A stretch of 9,159 nucleotides of DNA, taken from contig JAAZIT010000014.1 in NCBI GenBank assembly GCA_012800685.1, positions 1 through 9,159 of the forward strand, given 5' to 3'. Source of the DNA: Clostridiales bacterium (GTDB lineage: Bacteria > Bacillota > Clostridia > Oscillospirales > Ruminococcaceae). The notes beneath the pieces are model-generated. The model did not search any database and was not told the origin of the DNA. It was given only the letters and a program-made list of their open reading frames with translations. Made by a program: the position numbers and the translations under genes. Below are positions 1 through 7,847 of this stretch, piece by piece (position 1 is the first letter of the stretch; every line of letters begins with the position of its first letter).

Positions 1-760
1 CATACAGTCCAGCCTCATCTTTTGGAAAATGTGCTGGAACCCAATCTAAAATAACGCCTATTCCGTTGTTGTGGAAATAATCCACCATTTTCATAAAATC
101 AAAAGGAGTTCCAAACCTAGAGGTTGGAGCAAAATATCCAATACCCTGATATCCCCAGCTTCCTTCAAATGGATATTCAGCAATTGGCATAAGCTCGATA
201 TGAGTGTATCCCATAGATTTCATATATGGAACCATTTCATCTCCAAATTGCTTATAATCATACATAGTTCCATCTTCATTCTTTTTCCAAGAATTTATGT
301 GGACCTCGTAAATATTAACTGGTTTATCATAGAAGCCAGTTTTTTCATTCTCCCATGTTTGGTCTGTCCATTTAAAATCGTCTTCTGAAAGTATTTTTGT
401 TCCAGTTGAAGGGGCTTCCTCCATATATATTCCATATGGATCGGCTTTCATCTTAATTTGTCCATCAGAACATTCAACTGAATACTTATAAATAGTATTT
501 TCTTTAATATTAGGAATAAAAGCTTCCCAAACACCTGAATTATTTATCATTGACATTGGGTCTGATTCTTTATCCCATGAATTAAAATCACCAACTACGG
601 AAACAGATTTTGCATTTGGAGCCCAAACTCTAAAGAAGTATCCTGATTTTTTGCCTCTCTCCCCTAGATGTGCACCCAAAAATCTATACGCTTCAAAGTT
701 ACTGCCTTCACCAAATAAATACAAAGGTAATTCATATTCTTTTGGTATTAAATTTGACAT
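1..760 (-). CDS. glgB: 1,4-alpha-glucan branching enzyme GlgB, N-terminal part (runs off left edge)
   Basis: GlgB cuts alpha-1,4-glucan chains and rejoins them by alpha-1,6 bonds, making the branches of glycogen or granulose in the cytoplasm. The 253 codons present show a CBM48-type beta-sandwich (about residues 40-130; FRVWAPNAKSVSVVGDFNSW at 43-62), then the start of the GH13 barrel: EVHINSW at 152-158, GYTHIELMPIAEYPFEGSWG from 184, and VILDWVPAHF at 236-245, which matches GH13 conserved region I. The catalytic Asp and Glu lie beyond the window. The short N-terminus before CBM48 fits the Firmicute form of about 640 residues rather than the longer E. coli form. I chose the ATG at 760 because AAAGG lies 12 bases upstream; in-frame ATGs at 772 and 781 lack a well-placed ribosome binding site. 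EVHINSW is a slight variant of the usual EVHLGSW. The family call is secure; the exact start is less so. Confidence 0.94.
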   Translation of the reverse strand, partial: MSNLIPKEYELPLYLFGEGSNFEAYRFLGAHLGERGKKSGYFFRVWAPNAKSVSVVGDFNSWDKESDPMSMINNSGVWEAFIPNIKENTIYKYSVECSDGQIKMKADPYGIYMEEAPSTGTKILSEDDFKWTDQTWENEKTGFYDKPVNIYEVHINSWKKNEDGTMYDYKQFGDEMVPYMKSMGYTHIELMPIAEYPFEGSWGYQGIGYFAPTSRFGTPFDFMKMVDYFHNNGIGVILDWVPAHFPKDEAGLY

Positions 761-805
761 TGGTGTAATCATCCTTTCCATTGTTGTCTAATCTCTTGTT
801 GTGTA

Positions 806-1043
806 TTTGTACAAAAGATGAACAAAAAAGTGAAGTGCTGGTAAATTTTATATATATTTCTAAATTAAAGACTTTTATATTGAAAAAATTTTCCGAAATA
901 TAAATTTCACTTTTATATCCTGTTACTATTTTAACCTTTTTTGAGTAAATTTGCAAGAGTTTTAGTAAATGTTTTAGTATTTACACATAGCAGTAGCTCG
1001 GTTTTTGTGCAATTTGAACAATAATTTCCAACCTTTGTGCAAA
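806..1043. repeat. Three copies of a TTTGTRCAAW near-palindrome in the glgB upstream region
   Basis: The 311 bases between spoIIE and glgB hold TTTGTACAAA (806-815, a perfect palindrome), TTTGTGCAAT (1004-1013) and TTTGTGCAAA (1034-1043). The last two start 30 bases apart, close to three helical turns, on the upstream side of the predicted glgB promoter. The first lies within the predicted leader. The arrangement resembles operator sites for a dimeric regulator, but none is identified. I found no convincing GC-rich terminator after spoIIE here, only AT-rich self-complementary sequence at about 1050-1075, and no credible gene. Confidence 0.35.
928..956 (-). promoter_or_regulatory. Putative sigma-A promoter of glgB
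   Basis: Read on the minus strand, TTGCAA (951-956) is followed after exactly 17 bases by TAAAAT (928-933). This is close to TTGACA-17-TATAAT. Transcription would start near 921 and give a leader of about 160 bases before glgB. No other pair of comparable quality was found in the gap between spoIIE and glgB. This is pattern matching in AT-rich DNA, so it remains a prediction. Confidence 0.42.
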
Positions 1044-1071
1044 TTATACGATATTAATTTTGATTAATTAA

Positions 1072-3378
1072 TTATTTATTCATTTGTATGTTTAACACGC
1101 AAACTGTAATGTCATCATTATTTGGTTTTTCGCCATCATCTGACCCATTATTCTTTGCATAGTTTGCTATTAGTTCAGCAGAGTTATTTGGATTTAGTTT
1201 ATGTCTATTTATTTCTGTAACTGCTTTTTTCAATACGTCCTCACTAACTCCATCTGAAATCATAATTAGCTTATCATTAGCAAATAATTTATATGTTGCG
1301 TTAACTGGAGTGGTTTCCGACAAAATACCAAGAGGAAAAGCTTGCCCTTCAATTCTAATAAGAACTTCATCTCTTAAAATATAGCTCGGCGCAGCTCCTG
1401 CTTTTACTATTTTTACACTTCCAAAATACAAATCCACCAAAGCAATATCAGCTGTTGCAAATGATTCCTCCCAACCTTTAACCCTTAATATCGAGTTTAA
1501 AAGCTTTAAAGATGTTTCACCTGAAATACCAGAGGCAACGAATCTAGTAATTAAGTTAACCGCAAGAGTCGAATCAAGCTTTGCACGTTTTCCTGTTCCC
1601 ATTCCATCAGAAAGTACAATAGCATATTCAGACTTACTAAGCCAAATACGTTCAATTGTGTCACCAGAATAAAAATCATCATTAGCCGTAAACTGTGCTA
1701 CACCGCTCTTAATTGAGTATTCTGGACTTTCTGTAAACACCATTCTACACATTCCCTCAACCTTTGAGGTTACAGGAAGCTCTAAATCACACCCTACTAT
1801 ATTGCCAATCTCAACGGTTATTTTAACCAAGTCACTTTTTATTTGTGATGGAGTAAACACTTCAATTCTTTTCATTTTGCTATCGTCGCTATATACACAC
1901 GCTTTTACTCCGGCAAAACCTAGCTTTGCCAAATACGATTTAACCCTTGAAGATAGTGACGCATCAACACCAGATATTTTTTCAACCTTATAGGATAAAT
2001 CTGTCAACAAATCCTCCATTGCAACTAGCTGTTCTGAAAGAAGCTCTCTTAACTCTTTTACCTTTTGGTTGCTGGTTTGTTCGCTAATCATATTAGATAA
2101 TTCTGTATTATAAGTATTCGCAAGCCGAGGACTACGTGTGCATAATGGAAATGTTTCATTAACATCACTTAGTGAAAGGTGTCCATTATTTTGTGCTTTT
2201 TCATCTAAACTCTTAAATACATGCATTATTTTTTTCTTGTTGTTTTTCCAGCACACATCATTCATTTGACAGTCCTGACACACCTCGCATTTTACTCTTA
2301 TACCAAGTGGTTTAAAACTATTGTTTCTATTAAGCTCATCAGAGATTCCTAAAAGCTGTTTTCTAACGTCCTTTAAAGTTCCTGATGTAAATTTTAGTCT
2401 TGATGATGCAGTTTGACCCACTATATCAATTGCATTTTGTTTTCCGCCTAGAATTTTAAAAAGCTTTCTTCCAATGTCCTGTGGAATTGCAGCATATATT
2501 ACACCACCAATTGCAATATCAGTGAGCATATTAAAGGTATCACTATTAAATCCAACAGCCATTAGACTAACCACTGATGAAAAGATAAATATAAGTGTTG
2601 TAACAACCTGTCCCATTGGAACAAATGCTCCACAAATAAGTCCACAGGTCGCGAGGAGAAGGGTGTTTTTTGCAAGCTCAGGAGAACACAAGATAACGCC
2701 ACAGGTTGTTAAAGCACCACACACAGCTCCACCAATATGCTTGTACTTCCCTGCTGCCACTAGTACCACAAAAGCACCTAGTATTCTTCCTAGATTTATT
2801 CCAAAAAATCCAACAGAGCTTAGTGTGGTTATTATTAGCACATATATTATTCCTAGTGACGCTCCATTTATTCCATTTATGTCTAATACCCCGTCGACGC
2901 TCGCCCTATTTTTAGTGGACTGGACAAAATATACAACGCAACCACACAAAATTGAAACCATCATTCTAAAAATAAACTGATATGAGTCAACCGAGAAAAA
3001 AACGCTTGTTACTACACCGCAAAAGACCATAGCTCCAGTTGTTAAAAAGGCATTGCTAAGTCCTTTGTCTTTAATTTTGTTTTCTCTATCACCATTTTTA
3101 ACAAGAATTTTAACTCCAATAATTACAAACATTGAGCTTAGTTCAAATAACCCTAAAGTCAAGTTTCCTGTAACGAGATAGGTTACTAGAGACGCACAGA
3201 ACGCAAAAATGCTCCAGTTTCCAGAAACTGAAGCTATTATTACATTAACAGGGGACAAAAACCCTAAAATTCTGCTAGTTGATGCCAAAATACTTAAAAC
3301 CACTACTACGATTATTTGAGTTGCAAATTTAGCTGATACTGAGTTTTTTACATTTGTTGTTCCTTGTGTTTTTAACAT
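1072..3378 (-). CDS. spoIIE: Stage II sporulation protein E (membrane-anchored PP2C-type serine phosphatase)
   Basis: SpoIIE sits at the asymmetric division septum. It dephosphorylates the anti-anti-sigma factor SpoIIAA, which releases sigma-F in the forespore, and it interacts with FtsZ. The 768 residues (B. subtilis has about 827) show about ten hydrophobic membrane segments within residues 20-300, a partly helical linker at about 305-470, and a C-terminal PP2C domain at about 545-765. Likely metal ligands are D591 in LSDGMGTG, D709 in MISDG, and D755/D756 in NNDDITV; these match the family's conserved aspartates. The linker has four cysteines (C364, C367, C370, C376, the last followed by Trp) that could bind metal. 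AAAGGA lies 9 bases before the ATG. The gene follows rsmA by 94 bases and probably has its own promoter. It is intact, with no frameshift, and implies a spore-forming lineage. Confidence 0.96.
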   Translation of the reverse strand: MLKTQGTTNVKNSVSAKFATQIIVVVVLSILASTSRILGFLSPVNVIIASVSGNWSIFAFCASLVTYLVTGNLTLGLFELSSMFVIIGVKILVKNGDRENKIKDKGLSNAFLTTGAMVFCGVVTSVFFSVDSYQFIFRMMVSILCGCVVYFVQSTKNRASVDGVLDINGINGASLGIIYVLIITTLSSVGFFGINLGRILGAFVVLVAAGKYKHIGGAVCGALTTCGVILCSPELAKNTLLLATCGLICGAFVPMGQVVTTLIFIFSSVVSLMAVGFNSDTFNMLTDIAIGGVIYAAIPQDIGRKLFKILGGKQNAIDIVGQTASSRLKFTSGTLKDVRKQLLGISDELNRNNSFKPLGIRVKCEVCQDCQMNDVCWKNNKKKIMHVFKSLDEKAQNNGHLSLSDVNETFPLCTRSPRLANTYNTELSNMISEQTSNQKVKELRELLSEQLVAMEDLLTDLSYKVEKISGVDASLSSRVKSYLAKLGFAGVKACVYSDDSKMKRIEVFTPSQIKSDLVKITVEIGNIVGCDLELPVTSKVEGMCRMVFTESPEYSIKSGVAQFTANDDFYSGDTIERIWLSKSEYAIVLSDGMGTGKRAKLDSTLAVNLITRFVASGISGETSLKLLNSILRVKGWEESFATADIALVDLYFGSVKIVKAGAAPSYILRDEVLIRIEGQAFPLGILSETTPVNATYKLFANDKLIMISDGVSEDVLKKAVTEINRHKLNPNNSAELIANYAKNNGSDDGEKPNNDDITVCVLNIQMNK

Positions 3379-3420
3379 TACAATCCGTCCTTTATGTAGA
3401 AATTCTATTTATGTGAATAT

Positions 3421-3456
3421 ATTCTATCATGAGGGTAACGAAAATTTTGTCGCAAA
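3421..3456 (-). promoter_or_regulatory. Putative Spo0A-controlled spoIIE promoter (0A box plus -10)
   Basis: On the plus strand, TTTTGTCGCAAA (3445-3456) contains TGTCGCA (3448-3454), one mismatch from the Spo0A box TGTCGAA. On the minus strand this reads as GCGACA at the -35 position, followed by 21 bases and then TAGAAT (3421-3426). In B. subtilis the spoIIE promoter is known to be Spo0A-activated with an unusual 21-base spacer, so the geometry matches. The predicted start at about 3414 gives a short leader to the ATG at 3378. A single box in AT-rich DNA is moderate evidence. Confidence 0.42.
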
Positions 3457-3472
3457 CACGTGATTATTTATT

Positions 3473-4336
3473 TTATTTTACTATTTTTTTGAGGTTTTCA
3501 GCAAAAGATATAAAGTCATCCATAGAAAGCTGTTCAGGGCGAACAGTTAGAGGTAAATTAGTTTCTTCTATAGCATTAATTACAAGCTCCTTATTAAGCC
3601 TTAGTGATGATGAAATAGAATTACACAAAGTTTTTCTTCTCTGTTGAAAAGCACCATGAACAACATCAAAGAAAAACTTTTCATCAGTTACACCTAGAGG
3701 TGTTTCATCTTTAATGTCAAACCTCACCACACAGCTATCAACATTTGGTGCAGGCATAAAGCTTCCCCTTGAGACATTAAATAACATTTTTGGTGTGGAA
3801 AAATAATTAATTGCAACTGTTACCGAACCCATGTCTCTACTTTGAAGTCCAGCACAAAATCTCTGCCCTGCTTCCTTTTGAACCATTACAGTTAATGATT
3901 TGATTGGAAGTCTTTCTTCTAAAAACTTCATAATAATTGGTGAGGTTATGTAGTAAGGAAGATTAGCACAAACAGCCACTTCCATTCCACTAAACTCGTT
4001 TTCAATAAGCTTATGTAAATCGGTTTTCATTACGTCGTCATTAATTATTTTAACATTATCGTATTCAGCAAGAGTTTCTTTTAAAATAGGCATTAGTCTA
4101 TCATCTATTTCAATAGCAACAACTTTGTCAGCTCTCTTAGCCAATTCATTTGTCAAAACACCAATACCTGTTCCAATTTCAATTATTCCAAAGCCCTCTT
4201 TAGCATTTCCCATTTCGGCAATTTTAGGGCAAACAGTTGGATTAATTAAAAAATTTTGCCCCAAAGCTTTAGAAAAATTAAAGCCATGCTTATTAAATAT
4301 ATCCTTTATTTTTCCTATGTTTGTAAGATTTTCCAT
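3473..4336 (-). CDS. rsmA: 16S rRNA (adenine1518-N6/adenine1519-N6)-dimethyltransferase
   Basis: RsmA (KsgA) uses S-adenosylmethionine to dimethylate two adjacent adenines in the 3' terminal helix of 16S rRNA during late 30S subunit assembly. The 287 residues are a normal family length. Visible motifs are KALGQNFL (23-30), the SAM-binding loop IIEIGTGIG (51-59), the acidic E76 after strand 2 (VVAIEID), a DD pair at 100-101, the catalytic NLPYYIT (125-131), FMPAPNVDS (193-201) and QQRRKTL (231-237). The SAM loop has Thr where many members have Pro (IEIGPG), a tolerated variation. TAAGGA lies 10 bases before the ATG. It is the first gene of a leftward group with spoIIE and diverges from pflB. 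The family call is secure. Confidence 0.97.
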   Translation of the reverse strand: MENLTNIGKIKDIFNKHGFNFSKALGQNFLINPTVCPKIAEMGNAKEGFGIIEIGTGIGVLTNELAKRADKVVAIEIDDRLMPILKETLAEYDNVKIINDDVMKTDLHKLIENEFSGMEVAVCANLPYYITSPIIMKFLEERLPIKSLTVMVQKEAGQRFCAGLQSRDMGSVTVAINYFSTPKMLFNVSRGSFMPAPNVDSCVVRFDIKDETPLGVTDEKFFFDVVHGAFQQRRKTLCNSISSSLRLNKELVINAIEETNLPLTVRPEQLSMDDFISFAENLKKIVK

Positions 4337-4398
4337 AGTTTCATAGTCCTTAAAAATTTATTTTAGTAATATTGTAATCAATTTGAGGAAAGATATTA

Positions 4399-4428
4399 TT
4401 GAAAAAAGAAATTACTTATATTTCTAAT
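4399..4428 (+). promoter_or_regulatory. Possible promoter of the pflB-pflA operon
   Basis: TTGAAA (4399-4404) and TCTAAT (4423-4428) are separated by 18 bases and would give a leader of about 100 bases to the pflB start. The -10 lies almost opposite the start of the predicted rsmA transcript, so the two promoters would interfere. I saw no clear Rex or FNR-type operator. This is a weak call in AT-rich DNA. Confidence 0.25.
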
Positions 4429-4430
4429 TA

Positions 4431-4459
4431 ATCTTAACATTTAACTCCATTTATGTCAA
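4431..4459 (-). promoter_or_regulatory. Putative sigma-A promoter of rsmA
   Basis: On the minus strand, a perfect TTGACA (4454-4459) is followed after 17 bases by TAAGAT (4431-4436). The predicted start near 4424 gives a leader of about 88 bases before the rsmA ATG. This is the best -35 in the divergent region. It overlaps the area that must also hold the pflB promoter. Confidence 0.48.
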
Positions 4460-4520
4460 GAAATATTATACATGAATACATTTGCTATATTTATCAGAAA
4501 ATAAGATTAAACTATAATCT

Positions 4521-4526
4521 AAGGAG
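4521..4526 (+). promoter_or_regulatory. Ribosome binding site that fixes the pflB start
   Basis: AAGGAG lies 10 bases before the ATG at 4537. An in-frame ATG also exists at 4453 and would add 28 residues. That ATG has no Shine-Dalgarno sequence, and the extension does not look like PFL. The strong site here makes 4537 the likely start. Confidence 0.85.
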
Positions 4527-4536
4527 AAATTTTAAT

Positions 4537-6750
4537 ATGAAATTTAGAGATGGAATTTGGAAAAACGAAATAGATGTCCGTGACTTTATTGTTGAAAATT
4601 ACACTGAGTATTCTGGTGACGAAGGCTTTCTAGAAAAGCCAACTGAATCGACCTTAAAGCTTTGGGAAAAAGTTTTAGTATTAATGGATAAGGAAAATAA
4701 AAATGGTGGGGTTTTAGATATAGACGAAAAAACTATATCTACCATAACTTCACACAAAGCTGGTTACATTGAAAAAGAGCTTGAAACAATAGTTGGACTT
4801 CAAACAGACAAGCCTTTAAAAAGAGCTATTCTTCCCTTTGGCGGAATTAGAATGGTTCATACATCATTAAAGGCTTACAATCGAGTATTGCCAGAAAATT
4901 TAAATGCCGTTTTTAACTATAGAAAAACACACAATGATGGAGTTTTTGATGTATACTCAGAAGAAATGAAAAAATCACGACATTCTGGAATAATAACTGG
5001 ACTTCCAGACGCTTATGGTCGAGGAAGAATTATTGGGGATTACAGACGTGTTCCACTATATGGAGTTGACAGGCTTATAGAGGAGAAAGTTCAAGCCCAC
5101 AAGGATATGCAAAGGTCAGCATATACTGAATATGTGATTAACGCTTTAGAAGAAATTTCAGAGCAAATTAAAGCTTTAAATGAGCTTAAAGAAATGGCAC
5201 TTTCATATGGTTTTGACATATCAAAGCCTGCTAATGACACAAAAGAGGCTATCCAATGGTTGTACTTTGCTTATCTAGGTGCAACTAAAGAACAAAATGG
5301 TGCAGCAATGTCACTAGGACGAGTTTCAACCTTTTTAGATATTTACTCTGAAAGAGATTTAGAAGAGGGAAAATATACAGAAAGCCAAATTCAGGAATTT
5401 GTAGATCATTTTATTATGAAGCTTAGACTTATCCGATTTTTAAGAACTCCGGCTTATGATGAACTTTTCTCAGGTGATCCAACTTGGGTAACTGAAGCAA
5501 TCGGAGGAATGTGCGTTGACGGAAGAAGCATGGTGACAAAAATGAGCTTTAGATTTTTGCATACTCTTATAAATCTAGGACCTGCTCCAGAGCCTAATAT
5601 GACAATATTATGGTCCGTAAATCTTCCTGAAAAATTTAAACTTTTTGCAGCGAAAGCCTCAATAGAAACATCTTCTATTCAATATGAAAATGATGATATA
5701 ATGCGACCACAATTTAATGATGACTACGGAATTGCCTGTTGTGTTTCAGCAATGAGAATCGGAAAACAAATGCAATTTTTCGGTGCAAGAGTTAATATGG
5801 GAAAAGCACTTCTTTATGCAATTAACGGAGGCAAAGACGAAATTAGTGGCGAGCAGGTAGCACCAATTATCCCAGCACTTAAATCAGACCTTTTGGATTT
5901 TGATGAGGTATGGGAAAGATTTGATTTAGTTTGTGATTGGCTTGCAAGGCTTTATATAAATTCCCTTAACGCAATCCACTTTATGCATGATAAATACAGC
6001 TATGAAAGGCTTCAAATGGCATTGCATGATGAGGATATATTTAGAACTATGGCATGTGGTATAGCAGGCTTATCTGTTGTTGCGGACAGCCTTTCAGCAA
6101 TAAAATACGCAAAGGTAATAGCTGTACGAAACGCAGATGGAATGGCTATTGAATTTAGACAAGAGGGTGATTTCCCCAAATTTGGTAACAATGAAAATAA
6201 AGTTGATGAGCTTGCTGCAAGAGTTGTTAAGATGTTTATGAAAAAGCTTTCAACACAGTCTATGTATCGACAAGCAAAAGCTACTATGTCAATACTAACT
6301 ATTACCTCTAATGTAGTTTATGGAAAGAAAACTGGTTCAACCCCAGACGGTAGAAAAGCCGGAGAACCATTTGCCCCTGGTGCAAACCCAATGCATGGAC
6401 GTGACAGCAACGGAAGTATCGCCTCAATGATGTCTGTAGCAAAGCTTCCTTACACTTATTCAGAGGACGGTATTTCATATACCTTTTCAATAATTCCAAA
6501 GGCATTGGGAAATGAAAAGAAACAGCAATGCGAAAACCTAGCCAGTCTCTTAGATGGTTATGTTAAAGAGACAGGACATCATATTAATGTAAATGTTTTA
6601 AATCGTGAAATGCTAATTGATGCTATGGAGCACCCTGAAAAGTACCCACAACTAACTATACGAGTTTCTGGATATGCTGTTAATTTTATTAGACTTCCTA
6701 AATCCCACCAGCTTGAGGTAATCAATAGAACCTTCCACGAAAGGTTTTAG
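4537..6750 (+). CDS. pflB: Formate C-acetyltransferase (pyruvate formate-lyase)
   Basis: This cytoplasmic glycyl-radical enzyme converts pyruvate plus CoA to acetyl-CoA plus formate in anaerobic fermentation. From the ATG at 4537 it has 737 residues, slightly shorter than E. coli PflB (760). The active-site cysteine pair is C401-C402 in IACCVSAM, and the radical-carrying glycine is G712 in RVSGYAV near the C-terminus. Other family signatures are [19 protein letters not shown] (about 153-171), [14 protein letters not shown] (about 347-360), KQMQFFGAR, and [20 protein letters not shown] (about 602-621). The CCVSAM sequence has Ala where E. coli has Pro (CCVSPM). Together the Cys-Cys pair and these motifs point to true PFL rather than a glycerol dehydratase or choline lyase paralogue. 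pflA follows after 12 bases, so both are very likely co-transcribed. The glycyl radical is destroyed by oxygen, which fits an anaerobe. Confidence 0.97.
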   Translation: MKFRDGIWKNEIDVRDFIVENYTEYSGDEGFLEKPTESTLKLWEKVLVLMDKENKNGGVLDIDEKTISTITSHKAGYIEKELETIVGLQTDKPLKRAILPFGGIRMVHTSLKAYNRVLPENLNAVFNYRKTHNDGVFDVYSEEMKKSRHSGIITGLPDAYGRGRIIGDYRRVPLYGVDRLIEEKVQAHKDMQRSAYTEYVINALEEISEQIKALNELKEMALSYGFDISKPANDTKEAIQWLYFAYLGATKEQNGAAMSLGRVSTFLDIYSERDLEEGKYTESQIQEFVDHFIMKLRLIRFLRTPAYDELFSGDPTWVTEAIGGMCVDGRSMVTKMSFRFLHTLINLGPAPEPNMTILWSVNLPEKFKLFAAKASIETSSIQYENDDIMRPQFNDDYGIACCVSAMRIGKQMQFFGARVNMGKALLYAINGGKDEISGEQVAPIIPALKSDLLDFDEVWERFDLVCDWLARLYINSLNAIHFMHDKYSYERLQMALHDEDIFRTMACGIAGLSVVADSLSAIKYAKVIAVRNADGMAIEFRQEGDFPKFGNNENKVDELAARVVKMFMKKLSTQSMYRQAKATMSILTITSNVVYGKKTGSTPDGRKAGEPFAPGANPMHGRDSNGSIASMMSVAKLPYTYSEDGISYTFSIIPKALGNEKKQQCENLASLLDGYVKETGHHINVNVLNREMLIDAMEHPEKYPQLTIRVSGYAVNFIRLPKSHQLEVINRTFHERF

Positions 6751-6762
6751 GTGCTATGATAT

Positions 6763-7494
6763 ATGAAAATAAAAGGTAAAATACACTCCTTTGAATCACT
6801 TGGTGCTGTTGACGGTCCTGGCTTAAGGTTTGTTGTATTTATGCAGGGATGTCCGCTAAGGTGTCTTTATTGTCACAACCCTGATAGCTGGCACATATCA
6901 GATGCAAGGTTTCAGCTAACACCAGAAGAAGTCTTTGAAAAAATACATGGTGTATTAACTTTTATTGAGGGAGTTACCATATCTGGTGGCGAGCCACTTA
7001 TACAAGCGGATTTTTGCTGTGAACTTATTGATATTTGCCATAAGTACAAGCTTCATGTTGCCATTGATACCTCTGGAATAGTTTCTCTAAAGAAAACAAA
7101 AACGGTTATTGAAAAAGCTGACATGCTTATTCTTGATATTAAAGACGTAATTAATGACGATTGCAAAACCCTAACTGGTGCAGGAAACGAAAGCTGTATA
7201 GCAACGCTTGATTTTTGTAAAAAAATAAATAAAGAGGTATGGATAAGACAGGTTCTTCTTCCTGAATACACCATGAAGGACGAAAAGCTTAAAATGCTTG
7301 GAACATTTCTTACAAATTACAGCTGTATCACAAAAGTCGAGCTTCTACCCTACCATACCTTAGGGCTTGAAAAAAGAGAAGAGCTTGGCATTGAAAATAA
7401 GCTTTCAAAAACTTCACCTCCCACAGAGCAAGATGTTATTCATGCTATTGATATTTTAAAAGGATTTAAAAAACTAGAAGATATAATAAGTTAA
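6763..7494 (+). CDS. pflA: Pyruvate formate-lyase activating enzyme (radical SAM)
   Basis: PflA uses a [4Fe-4S] cluster and S-adenosylmethionine to abstract a hydrogen from the PflB glycine and create its radical. The 243 residues match the usual length (246 in E. coli). The radical-SAM cysteines are C30, C34 and C37 in GCPLRCLYCHNPD. They are followed by the SAM-binding GGEP (75-78), IDTSG (101-105), LDIK (124-127) and LLPYH (194-198). The usual RHVxVPGxT segment reads IRQVLLPEYT (161-170) here, a mild divergence. The N-terminus has no extra ferredoxin cluster insert, so this is the short, PFL-specific type. AGGTG overlapping the pflB stop codon lies 9 bases before the ATG, which suggests translational coupling to pflB. 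Confidence 0.96.
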   Translation: MKIKGKIHSFESLGAVDGPGLRFVVFMQGCPLRCLYCHNPDSWHISDARFQLTPEEVFEKIHGVLTFIEGVTISGGEPLIQADFCCELIDICHKYKLHVAIDTSGIVSLKKTKTVIEKADMLILDIKDVINDDCKTLTGAGNESCIATLDFCKKINKEVWIRQVLLPEYTMKDEKLKMLGTFLTNYSCITKVELLPYHTLGLEKREELGIENKLSKTSPPTEQDVIHAIDILKGFKKLEDIIS

Positions 7495-7526
7495 AAACTA
7501 AAGTCAAATTAGAAAGGAATAAAAAA

Positions 7527-7757
7527 ATGGAAAATAAAAATGTAAACAATATGGATTTACCACTAGGATTTGGTATGGCTCTTTCACAAAATGTGACTGC
7601 AATGGAAAATTTTGCAACCTTAAACCCTGAGCAGAAACAATCAATTATTAACAATACAAGACAAATTAAATCAAAAAACGAAATGCAAAATTTCGTCTCA
7701 AATTTATCTACACCTGCTGATTTTGACATATATAATTATGATGATTCACTTAAGTAG
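7527..7757 (+). CDS. Small conserved-looking protein of unknown function downstream of pflA
   Basis: I cannot name this 76-residue protein. It has a good ribosome binding site (AAAGGA, 8 bases before the ATG) and starts 32 bases after the pflA stop, so it may belong to the pfl transcript. There is no signal peptide, membrane segment or cysteine. A polar N-terminus leads into LPLGFGMALSQN (11-22), then a predicted helical region around NFATLNPEQKQSIINNTRQI (28-47) and KSKNEMQNFVSNL (48-60), and an acidic, Tyr/Asp-rich tail. The pattern of a short helix, 'F-x-x-L-x-x-x-x-K/R' and a second helix recalls small Clostridia proteins, and faintly the OmdA/YdeI C-terminal helical domain; this is an impression, not a match. 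The ribosome binding site, codon use and composition support a real gene. Confidence 0.75.
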   Translation: MENKNVNNMDLPLGFGMALSQNVTAMENFATLNPEQKQSIINNTRQIKSKNEMQNFVSNLSTPADFDIYNYDDSLK

Positions 7758-7812
7758 TCAAATTAACCAATAAATATTAAAGATTTAGTTATAAATTTTA
7801 TGGTTTTCGGTG

Positions 7813-7841
7813 TTGAAATTTTGTTGAATTTAGGGTAAAAT
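7813..7841 (+). promoter_or_regulatory. Putative sigma-A promoter of the purE-upstream RNA
   Basis: TTGAAA (7813-7818) and TAAAAT (7836-7841) are separated by exactly 17 bases. Transcription would start at about 7848. It sits in non-coding DNA after the small gene and is the only good promoter between that gene and purE, so it probably drives both the RNA described next and purE by read-through. Confidence 0.52.
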
Positions 7842-7847
7842 TAGATA

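Noticed and set aside
71..388. Plus-strand open frame of 105 codons
   Set aside because: It lies wholly antisense to the well-supported glgB frame and has no ribosome binding site.
732..956. Minus-strand frame of 74 codons in the glgB upstream gap
   Set aside because: It starts at a TTG inside the predicted promoter, overlaps the glgB start out of frame, and has no protein-like pattern.
1050..1075. AT-rich self-complementary sequence after spoIIE as a terminator
   Set aside because: It has no GC stem or clear T-tract in the right place; simple AT richness explains it.
2474..2980. Plus-strand frame of 168 codons
   Set aside because: Antisense to the membrane region of spoIIE; its length follows from the codon bias of that gene.
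4513..4518. Perfect TATAAT just before the pflB ribosome binding site
   Set aside because: A start about 7 bases downstream would remove the AAGGAG needed for translation, and the upstream -35 (TTATCA) is weak.
4453..4536. 28-residue N-terminal extension of PflB
   Set aside because: The ATG at 4453 has no ribosome binding site, while AAGGAG precedes the ATG at 4537; the extension does not resemble PFL.
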